Shown: piece by piece, positions 34,001 through 46,000 of the stretch
Layout of the letters: every line of letters starts with the position of its first letter
How positions within the stretch are numbered: the first letter of the stretch is position 1
DNA from: Gari tellinella
Lineage: Eukaryota; Mollusca; Bivalvia; Cardiida; Psammobiidae
Direction: 5' to 3'
DNA: 64,000 bases
Assembly (NCBI GenBank): GCA_922989275.2
Contig: OV277870.1
Coordinates: 23,518,742 to 23,582,741, forward strand
Position numbers and translations under genes: made by a program
Notes under the pieces: model-generated
Seen by the model: only the letters and a program-made list of their open reading frames with translations
Databases searched by the model: none
Told to the model about the DNA's origin: nothing

Positions 34001-37000
34001 TTGCCGCTGCTCCCCAACAAATACTCCCTACTTATAACAATGTTTGCCGCTGCTCCCCCAACAACGACTCCCTACTTATAACAATGTTTGCTGCTGCTCC
34101 CCAACAACGACTCCCTACTTATAACAATGTTTGCCGCTGCTCCCCAAACAACGACTCCCTACTTATAACAATGTTTGCCGCTGCTCCCCCAACAACGACT
34201 CCCTACCCTACTTATAACAATGTTTGCCGCTGCTCCCCCAACAACGACTCCTTACTTATAACAATGTTTGCCGCTGCTCCCCCAACAACGACTCCCTACT
34301 TATAACAATGTTTGCCGCTGCTCCCCCAACAACGACTCCCTACTTATAACAATGCTTGCCGCTGCTCCCCCAACAACGACTCCCTACTTATAACAATGTT
34401 TGCCGCTGCTCCCCCAACAACGACTCCCTACTTATAACAATGTTTGCCGCTGCTCCCCCAACAACGACTCCCTACTTATAACAATGTTTGCCGCTGCTCC
34501 CCCAACAACGACTCCCTACTTATAACAATGTTTGCCGCTGCTCCCCAACAACGACTCCCTACTTATAACAATGTTTGCTGCTGCTCCCCAAACAATGACT
34601 CCCTACTTATAACAATGTTTGCCGCTGCTCCCCAAACAACGACTCCCTACTTATAACAATGTTTGCCGCTGCTCCCCAAACAACGACTCCCTACTTATAA
34701 CAATGTTTGCCGCTGCTCCCCAAACAAGACATATATGGGTAAAACTTTCACTGTTACAATATCCTCTGTTTAAAATTGTTGTCTGCTCTTTTTTTCTCAA
34801 AGTTACATATTACACTAGTGGACATTTTGACATGAGAAATATAATGATGAGTGACAAACAGCTTGAATGAATGGTGTTTTACGGCCCATCGACACAAAAA
34901 GGTCATTTAGAGCCGAAGTCACAAACAGCTTGTATCCAGATCAGACGCCATGTTACGCGGTGTCTGATCAGGATCCAAACTGTTTGCAAAGTCGTCTTTT
35001 GGCGCCAATGGCAATGAAAGAGTTAAACAGCTGAGGTATTTCAAGCGATATGGAAGCTTGAAGCAACTTTCAATGTAAACTTACTTTGGCAATTCTTTAT
35101 TCTTTTTTATCACCGGTTCAGGATGTATAGGCATCAGAGGGGGTGGGGCTAAACCACGACTTAGTGAATTACGACCATCAGCTGCGTAACGAATGTTCGT
35201 ATATTCTCGTCCACTGACTTGACTTTGCTGAAAAGATAAAACACAGTTAAACCTCTATGAGTAATTCCAGCTTAACCCATTACCCCATAAATACGCCTTT
35301 TTACGTCTCTAGTGTATTCACTAATTGAGGAAAATAGTTCCAATTAATATAATTATGAATATGTACAATAAGAAATATTTTATATACTCTAACAGATATT
35401 TGCTTAAAGCAGGCTGAAAGTAAAGCAGAATGCGCCCGAAGGCGCATTCTGCTTTACTTTCAACCTGCTTTTGAGTAGTAACTTGTTTTCAAAATTAGAA
35501 ACAGGCTATGGGGTAATGGGTTAACCCATTACCCCATAAACAAGTGTTTTTATGCCTAAATTTTATTATTATTCCACTGAAGAAAATAGTTCCACATTGT
35601 AAAGTCATGAATACATAGCACAAAAATATTTTCTAAACTGCAGCAGATGGTAGCTTAAAGCAGGCTGAAAGTAAAGCAGTGTGTGCCTTAAGGCTCATTC
35701 TGCTTTACTTTCAACCTGGTTTTAGTAGTCATTTGTTTTCAAAACTAACAAGAGCTGCATGCAGCACTAAATCGCTCACCTGGTACCCATGATTACGGTC
35801 ATGGTAATGGACCAGTAATGATTACCTTTTCACTTATTCACCCCACCCACTGGTGGTCATGTTGTTTGAGCTAGGAAGATTATATGAAGAAAACAGACAA
35901 AGGGTCACCCATGAATCATTATTTGTGTAGATCATTCTTAAATCAGACCAATAGTTTCAGAGAAAAAGATTTTTAAAGTTGTTCTATACAGAAATATAAG
36001 GAAAACTTGCCCCACCCACTGACGGCCATGTTTTTTAAGATAACAAAATGATTTTAAGAAATCTGGTAGCACTGGTTAGGAACTTGGTTACAGTGGGGCG
36101 AGGGTCCTCGCGACAGGTGGTATCGGAGTCCTGACTATACATGTTTCAGAGTCTCGTCGTGAAACAAAACTTGGCACGCTGAAGTGAACACAAAAGAGGT
36201 AATTAATGGTCAAATTGACATAAACACTGTAAATCGTTATTGTCACCATATAGTCCGATGTTCTTCTAAGCGTCGTGCATGCTTAATTCGTTCCATTTAT
36301 GGAATTTACGCTTGAAATAGTTAATAAAACGACGCGGTAATCAAGGCTTTTGTTCACAACGATCAATTCTTATAAATGACTGCATAATTTCGCCTGAAAT
36401 TAATGTTTCTGGCAAGATTAATACTTAAATTGCATCTTTCCAAGAGAATCACATTAAAAATATCGTATATCAATGAAATTTTCTGGATTTCAAGTGGTTA
36501 ATAAGGTTGCAGAGTCTAACAGAGAGTGTTACAGGTTCTCTGACGACAGATAATAAATGGTTACAGGTTGTTATCGATATTTTTGTTTTGTTTGAGAGAG
36601 AATGGATCTAAAAAGCATGTATTGCAAGAGGTCCTTTATCTTTTACAATGCTTTAAGCTGTCACCTGTCTTTTATACAATCAATTTGCCTTCGTTTTAGC
36701 GGTTGTAAATGAGATTTACTGTCATTATTACGTATTACTGCGTTCGGTTAGTGCCTACTTGATATTCTATCATATGTAAAGAACCATCGTCGTATTTAAT
36801 AATTTCGAAATAGTTAACACGATGCAAAAATAATAAAAAGTACTCAATTTCAAAGATTCTGTTGCTGTATTTATTTCCCAAAATGAAAACCAGACTCTTA
36901 AAAATTAAATATATACTTGCAAATATCTCTAAAGCAATCACTGAAATAATCTAACGTGTAGAACAGCTCCAAAGGCAAAACATAACCGGTACATGTAATA

Positions 37001-40000
37001 AAAAAGAACCTGCTAAATTATCGTATGGTTATCTCAGTCCATTACATAACTTGTCAACCAAAGCATAGTACTTAATGAAAAAACTGAAAGCCACCTTTCA
37101 TTTAGACATTATGGTGTGCAATGTAAATTCTTCCTAATAGGCAAGTCTCATATCTTGCCACAGACCAACTGTGGTCTCGATTTGCACTATTTGTGCTCTT
37201 TTTGAATGCAAATTTTCACAATAAGTTGCTCCATATTTTTAAGTTAAATTAATAGCTTTCTAACTATTTCTCAGACAAATAAATCATATGTGCAAAACGA
37301 TCCGTCATATATCAAATATAAGTTTAACCCGTTCACTGCTTTACTCTGACCGTATAAACACAGATAAACAGGTTAGATTCGAATGAGAAGCTGAATAATT
37401 ATGTGTCTGAATCGGATCAAAGCTGTTTGACTATCTTAGAGATCCTTTTTCGAGATTGATCCTGGTGAGTCATCGAGAAAGTTGGCGCGGCACCAGCCTC
37501 TTAACTGTTTGCAAATACGACTGTTAGTCTATTAAATGTATAAAACAGAATGCGTTATAGATCTTCCACCGAGAATAGGATCGAACCACACTCGAACCCG
37601 TGCATATTATCAATTTTGCGAAATTTAATAAGTAATTCAAATCTCAAGCGTGAGTAAATTTGCATTTTTCTGGTTTCGTCTAAACGACGGCCTACATGAA
37701 AATGAGTTCCACAAACAAAGACCAGATTCTTTGGTCCATGTTTGTCTTCGAGATGTTCAATGATCGAGGCTTTGGTATTGAGTTCTGCTCTGCAAGTGTC
37801 ACATTCAAAGGCACTCTTTTGCCAAGAATGATAAACATGCCGATGTCTTGCCAGAGTTTTCCGATTATTAAACCGTCCGCTGTATAATTAATAAAGCAGT
37901 TTGATTTTGTTGTGATACGCCATTACGTGTTAATTAAAGTCATAGACTGAACTGAAAGCTTTATTGCACAAAGTGCAATTTACCTTTCTTTGCGATGAAA
38001 ACTACCCCTGTGAAAAGTGTTCAGGAATTTTAGAATACCCATGAACGTTAAATAGAATAGTTCTATGGTTTCAAAAATACTTTACACATTCTACAAAAGG
38101 AGTTCAAGAACTTCTGCAATTCTAGAACAATGGTTCTAAAAACTGATATTCTTTACAAAGAAACTGCTATTTTCATTTTCTTTTACGACATTTGCACGGG
38201 AGTCCGGCTGCTGGAAGTGCCGCATATATTGTTATTGCCGTTTACTTCAATATCCAGACTTATATCGAGTAAACTGGGGTCTTCTAACGAGATCTCGCCC
38301 ATTTCGAGATTCGTGAATACTCTGTAACACTGTTAGGAAGAACCTGTAACACTTATCAAACAGTCGTCAGGGACCTGTAACCTCTACATCACATTGATAA
38401 GTAACACCAAACTTATGATAACATTAAAAATCGGACATATTTCTTTAAAAAATGCATCAATATTAGAAAAACACGAACAAATATAGATAATCTTATTGTG
38501 TTAAATGCTGCAATTTCTCACGTTAATTCAATTTATAACAAAAATATGTGCATCTATATGTAGCCAGTAGGAATCACTTGCTTTTCTTTCCTCTATTCAC
38601 CTGAATTCTAACGCAGGCGACGTTAAGTATCTTCTTAAATGGAAGCCGAAAGCACTTACCCCGTTTTTTATCATGAATCCTTGTCGCTGAACGAGTATGT
38701 TTTTACATGTACACGCGAGAAAAAGTCATGACTCTGAAACATTTTTCGAAATGACCCCTATGCCACCTGTCGTGAGGACCCTCGCCCCACTGTAACCAAG
38801 TTCCTAACCAGTGGGTAGAGGGTCTTCAATTGATCATTTGTGTACAATAATTTTCAATTTGGACCAGTAGTTTCAGAGAAGAAGATTGTTAAAGTTTTTA
38901 CTATACAGTAACATAAGGAAAACGTGCCCCACCCACTGGTGTCCATGTTTTTTAAGATAACAAAATGATTTTAAGAAACCTGGTAGAGGGTCATCAATTG
39001 ACCATTTGTGTAAAAAAAAATCAATTTGGACCAGTAGTTTCAGAGAAGAAGATTTTTACTATACAGTAACATCAGGAAAACGTGCCCCACCCATTGGCAG
39101 CCATGTTTTTTTAGATATAAAATAATTTTAAGAAATCTGGTAGAGGGTCACCCATGGATCATTTGCATAAAATTTCTTTCAAATCAGACAGCAGTTTTTG
39201 ACAAGAAGATTTTCACTATATAGCCATATAAGGAAAATCTGTCCCACCCACTAGTGGCCATGTTTTTTAAGATATCAAAATAATTGTAAGAAATCTGATA
39301 GAGGGTCACCAATAGCACATTTGGGTAAAACTATTTCCAATTCAGACCTGTAGTTTTTGACAAGAAGATTTTAAAGTTTTTTCAATTGGTTGCCATGGCA
39401 ACCATACTTTCAATTGAATGACCTTAATTTGAAGAAATCTGAGAGAGTACCTTACAAGAAACAATCCTATGAAGTTTTGATGAAATTGGCCCAGTGGTTT
39501 CCAAGAAGAAGATCTTTGAATAAAAAGTTTGACGATGGACGACGACGGAAGACTGACGACGGACACAGGGCGATCACAATGGCTCATCTTGGCACTTCGT
39601 GCCAGGTGAGCTAAAAACAGGCTATGGGGTAATTGGATAATTAATCATCTTGTGATTGAACACTGAACACAAATTATACTGTCCAAAACACCAGGGCTCC
39701 AGATAAGAGAGAGTAAAAGGGGACAAATCCACCATTTTCTCACTTATTTCAGCACCAAATCCTATAGTGTTACTACTCATTAGAATCGTCTCGAAGTGAC
39801 ATCATAGGGTTTAAAGAAGAAATAAAGATTTTAATTTTTGAATTACCCCCCTTATCTGGAGCTCTGAAAACACCTTTACAAGACTCCAGATAAGAGGGAG
39901 TAAACTGTCAGAGCAAATCCAACAATTTCTCTTTTATTTCAGCACCAAATCCTATTGTGTAACTACTCATTAGAATCATCTCAAAGTGACATTCTAATAA

Positions 40001-43000
40001 GTAGTGTCACACCATAAAGATAACCGTGACTTTTCTGATTTCAAAGAAGCGCAAAATTTTAATCACACAGAAAAAAACCCTCTATACGGTAATACAGACA
40101 TAAAGATTTCAGTTTTTGAAATACTCCCCTTATCCGGTGCACTGCTTTCCTGGCTATGGGGTAATACAATATACTGTATGAAACACCATTCCTGTAGCGT
40201 GTTCAATTACCATTGTTTTCTGTTTAGGTTAGCAGTTTGTGCCCCATGTGCAGCATGCAGAGTACTGTAGAGAAAACGATTTATTTCCAAATAACCGTGT
40301 TTACGCTTAAACTATTATTTTCATTGCAAACAGTTTGGAGCCAGATCAGATGCCGGGTAACCCGGCGTCTGATCAGGCTCCAAACTATTTGCCACTCCGA
40401 TTAAAACTGGAAGTTAGAATTGTCAACAAGATGTGATTTTCTATATTTCATTGCAAAGTGTTTGTGTTTGAATGAAAGAGTTAGGTTTTCTCCACTGTAT
40501 TTCAGACCGGTAGCCAACTCGCAATCAATGGCCATCGGTTTCTTTACTGAACTCATCACTGGCCTACTAACCTGTTCTGCTTCCCATCTCTTGTGCTCTG
40601 TCTCCATGTAATGGTGTATGGCAAAGTAGACAAACTTGTACTGGGCTTCAGTCTGCACCAAGCCAGATCGCATTGCCCGTACCATCAAGATTGTCTTCTG
40701 AATGTCAATTTCACAGTCCATACCTGAGAGAGGGCATGGCAGAAATTATAATGCGAGTGCTGCAAGGTTTCAGTGACAGAGAGCACTATGATTGTTTCCT
40801 ATCTCTTTGTATATGGTAACTTATAGCTTTAACTCTTTCCTCCCTAAAACTTTAAATTGACTATTCCAGTTTCCATTTAAGTCTAGCCCATTTCTGACTT
40901 TTAATAGTTGTTTTTGTCAATGTTTGGCATGATGACAAACAGTGAAGACCCTGATCAGAGGGCTCCTTAGGAGCCCTCTGATCTGGGTCTTCACTGTTTG
41001 CACAGGACAAGTGTACTATTCACATGTACACTGTTTGAAAAGGACGCCTATAAGCGGGACTAGGGTTCAAAGGGTTCACCCATTACCCCATAAATACAGG
41101 TTTTAACACCTTCAATTATTTTTAACATATGAAAAAAACCAATTTATACAGTCAAGAATATACGCAAGAAACATGTTCGATATCTTAGCAGATGGTAGCT
41201 TCAAGAAAGCTAAAAGAAAAGCAGAATGTCCCCTAAAAACTTTGGCTTAAGCCCTCTCTTGCTAATAGCATAAATTAATGTTTTTTTAATGCAGTGTAGA
41301 CCGAGATCAGACAGCTCCTGAAGGAGATGTCTGGTCAGTGTCTGCACAATTTCCTGGAGGAAAATCTTTCTTATTTCTTTAGCCAATGTTATAGTTGAGA
41401 TCAAATCTATCAGTGGGCATATATATAGTTCTATAGATGAATTTTCAGCAGGAGAAAGGTTAAATTCCATATCTTTATCCAATACACATGGTAAAATAAA
41501 AAGAATAGTAAAATACACTAACAAATTTGAAGCCTTAAATTATTTTGAATTTACACTAACCGTATGTTTTGATTTGGTTGAGAATCATGTCTATCACGAT
41601 AAATGTTCCGGTTCTTCCGATACCCGCACTGTCAACACAAAATATATACAACTGGTTAATATATAGCACTAGATACAGTATTGACAACAAAACATAAATG
41701 ACTCACTTATATGTATAGTACTTGATAATTGGCAATTGCATACATTGTAGACCCATATAAGTTGTCAGGGTTAATTGTTTTCATTCAAATACATAACAAA
41801 CATTGTTTTAACCTATTACCCGAAAGACTGTTCCTAGTTTTTAAGACTTTTAACTTCAGTTGAGGATTTCTGAAGCCTTATCAATGGTTGACCGCTGAAC
41901 CGATTAACCCATAGCCTGTTTCTAGTTTCGAAGATATGTGACCACTTAAAGCAGAATTAAAGTAAAGCAGAATGCGCCTGAAGGCACATTCTGCTTTACT
42001 TTCAACCTGCTTTAAGTAGTCACCTGTTTTCAAAATTAGAAACAGGCTATAGAGTAGAGTTAATTTTACAATGATAATTCTCCTACAATCAAGAGAACAT
42101 GTGAAAGTCTACTTAATATGGACACATAACTACCCCTGTTTTCAATAACGAATATCCTTGTCTCCAACATGTGTGAGATCACTCTAATGTCACTATTTAT
42201 AAAGGCGTTATTGCGTCACTTGGATTGTGAAAAAGGCCTATTACTGTAACAAGAGTTGTCAGAGACAACAAAGCTCGCCACCGGCACCTTTAGAAACTTA
42301 AAAGCACACTCAAGGTCACAGAGGTCAACCTTTTTGCCTGCATGGAAAGGTCTTGTCCATATACACTGGAAAATCAAATATGAAAATAACACCTCAAGGG
42401 ACATAGGAATTATAAGCATTTTTGAAACCTAAACGCAGATTTCGAAACCAAAAACCTTTCGCGACCTTAGTTCAAGGTCAAGGACACTGGGCTAATTTTT
42501 TTGCATGCATGGAAAGGTCGTGTCCATATACACATGCATGCCAAATATGAAAGAAATATCTCAGTGGATATATGAGTTAAAGAAATTTTGAGAAACCTAA
42601 ACGCAGACTTTGAAACCTAAACGCGGGTCCTAAGTTCAAGGTCAAGGTCAGAGGGCTCAAACATTTTGCACGCAAGGAAAGATCTTGTCCATATACACAG
42701 GCAAACTGAATATGAAAGGAATATTTCAATGGACATAGGAGTAATAAAAATTTTGAGAAACCAAAACACAGATTTCGAAACTAAACATGGGCCCTCAGTT
42801 CAAAGTCAAGGTCACACGGGTCTAAATTTTGCTGTGCCTGGAAAGGTCTTGTCCATATACACACATAAACCAACTATGAAAGCAATACCTCAAGCGACAT
42901 AGAAGTAAAAGGCATTTTTCAAAACCTAAACACAGACCCTAAGTTCAAGGTCAAGGTCACAAGGGTCCAAATTTATCTGTGCATGGAAAGGTCTTGTCCA

Positions 43001-46000
43001 TATACACACACATACCAACTATGAAATCAATACCTCAAAGGATATAGAAGTTAAATGCATTTTTCGAAACCTAAACGCAGATTTCGAAACCTAAACACAG
43101 GCTCTTAGTTCAAGGTCAAGGTCACACAGGTCTAAATGTTTCTGTGCATCGAAAGGTCATGTCCATATACACATACATACCAACTATGAAAGCAATAACT
43201 CAAAGGACAGAGAAGTTAAAGGCATTTTTCTACACCTAAACACACATTTCGAAACCTAAACACAGGCCCTAAGTTCAAGGTCAAGGTCACACGGGCCTAA
43301 ATTTTTCTTTGCATGTAAAAGTCTTGCCCATATACACATACATACCAACTATGAAAGCAATACCTCAAGGGACATAGAAGTAAAAGGCATTTTTCTAAAC
43401 CTAAACGCAGATTTCGAAACCTAAACGCAGGCCCTAAGTTCAAGGTCAAGGTCACAGGGGTCTAAATTTTTCTGAGCATGGAAAGGTCTTGTCTATATAC
43501 ACACACATACCGACTATGGAAGCAATACCTTAATGGATATAGAAGTAAAAGGCATTTTTCAAAACCTAAACGCAGATTTCGAAACCTAAACACAGGCCCT
43601 AAGTTCAAGGATAAGGTCACAGGGGTCTAAATTTTTCTGTGCATGTAAAGGTCTTGTCCATATACACACACATACCAACTATTGAAGCAATACCTCAAGG
43701 GACATAGAAGTTAAAGGCATTTTTCGAAACCTAAACGCAGATTTCGTAACCTAAACGCAGGCCCTAAGTTCAAGGTCAAGGTCACAGGGGTCAAAATTTT
43801 CTGTGCATGGAAAGGTCTTGTCCATATACACACACATACCAACTATGGAAGCAATACCTTAAGGGACATAGAAGTTTAAAGGCATTTTTCGAAACCTAAA
43901 CGCAGATTTCGAAACCTAAATGCAGGCCCTAAGTTCAAGGTCAAGGTCACAGGGGTCAAACATTTTCTGTGCATGGAAAGGTCTTGTCTATATACACACA
44001 CATACCAACTATGAAAGCAATACCTCAAGGGACATAGAAGTTATAGACATTTTCTTAAAATTGTTTACGCCGTTCACGACGACGCCGACGACGACGCCGA
44101 CTAAACCGTGGATATTGCAATAGCTTGTCATGTACTACGTACAGGCGAGCTAAAAAATACATTAAATTATTGGTTATGTGAGAAAAAGAATCTGTCACTT
44201 GTTGATGTATGAGACAAGCTGATCTCAACCTCATCTAGAATGGAAAAGTTATTAAGCGAGCCAAGGCTCGCTTAATAACATTTCAATTCTAGACTCGGTT
44301 GAGATCAGCTTGTCTCATACATCAACAAGTGACAGATTCTATATATTCCTACCTGCAGTGCACTACCACTGGCCCAGCCTGTGGTATACTTTCCTGTTTG
44401 GTGTTGACTACATTCAGAAAGTCAAGAACATACGCAGGGTCAGATGGCACACCGTAGTCAGGCCACGTCATGAAGTGGAACTGGTACACTTTACGTACAG
44501 GCTCAATCTACAAATAAGTACACTCCAACTTTAATTTCTCAAACTCGATTAACCCATCACCCCATAGGTAGTTTCTTGTTTTAAAGACAGGTGATGACTG
44601 AAAGCAGGTTGAAAGTAAAGCAGTGTGCACTGCCTGCTTTAAAATTAAGCTACCATCTGTTAGAATACAGAAACAATTTCTTATGATGGATGTTTATGGG
44701 GTTAAACAATAAATTTACTGGCTTAAAGAAAAGTAGTTTCATGTAGGTTAAAATTTACACAGAAAGCTCTTTTGAAAGTTTTACACAGAAAGCTCTTTTG
44801 AAAGTTTCTAAAGGAGCTTTCTGACTTTACTTTAATCCTGCGTTATATAGTAACTTTTCTCTGAAGATCTCCTTGACTTGTATTGTTACTTAACCCTTTA
44901 CCCCATAGTCTGTTTCTAGTTTTGAAGACAGGTGACCACTTAAAGCAGGTTGAAAGTAAAGCAGAATGTGCCTTAAGGCACATTCTTCTTTACTTTCAGC
45001 CTGCTTTAAGCTACTATCTGCTTGAATATAGACAAAACTTCTTATGATGCATATTCATGACTGTATATCGTAGAACTATATTGTTCAGTACAGGATTAAA
45101 TTAAAGGCGTTAAAAGGTGTACTTATGGGGAAATGGGTTAACACAGGTTCTGTCGTATCTCAAAACTTATCCTTGTTACTTTTCCTACAATATGACTCTT
45201 TGCATGCTAGCGGCGGATATACCTGCCACAGTGATTACCTCTGCAAACAGATTGGATCCAGATGAGACGCCGCGTAACGCGGCGTCTCATCAGGATCCAA
45301 ACTGTTTGCCATTCTGACACTGAATTGAAAAGAAATTTTGAAAATTCTAATTTTAGAACAATAGCAGACGACAAATTGTTGCAGACGAAAAAATTACCCA
45401 GCATGCAAAGAGTTAAAGAAAACAAACTGACCCTGCCATCATCCCCCTCGCGATGAACATCAAATTCACGGGTAAAGAAATCTTTGTCCTCCTTCTCATC
45501 AATAAACTTCACCACCATCGTTCCCTTGTACACGGCTAAACGCTTCTCCTTCCAGTCGATTTTCTCAGCCGGGCTGGGCCAGTAGCGTACAGCCTTAATC
45601 TGAAAATAAAAGAGAAATATTCAGAAAACAGAGTTACGATAGGTCTTATCATTATTCTGCAATGCAGGACTAACAATTATCCAATTAAACCAGACCTGAT
45701 TGGCTTTGCAAAAACGTTTGATACGGTGTTCCCTCCCTACAAGGGTCCTACTAACAACGCTTACCTCATTACATCAATGCTTGCGGCTGTTCCCTAAACA
45801 AGACATTTTTGTCTAAGGCTTTCACTGCTGCATTATAATCTACTTATAATTTCCGTTTGCTGTTTTCCTCAAAGTTATACAGTAAACTCCACTTGTAACG
45901 ATATCGCATGTAACGATATATTGCTTGTAATGATACACAACCTTCGGTCCCTGCCAGCCTTCTATATAATTCAATGTCGCTAACTCCGTTTGTAACGATA

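Larger units (their letters stand above)
35521..39641. mobile_element. P1-family MITE split by an HLN element
   Basis: Left part 35521-35747, right part 39617-39641 (ACAGGCTATGGGGTAATTGG). The two halves match P1 across the break AAAACTA|ACAGG. The right TTAA is mutated to ATAA. Confidence 0.7.

Noticed and set aside
32336..34732. CRISPR-like array
   Set aside because: Units are contiguous with no unique spacers, and the genome is animal.
32466..34870. Series of 70-157-codon frames reading Tyr-Asn-Asn-Val and similar
   Set aside because: Made by the 44-bp minisatellite; 43/44-bp units shift frame constantly and no start or stop is conserved.
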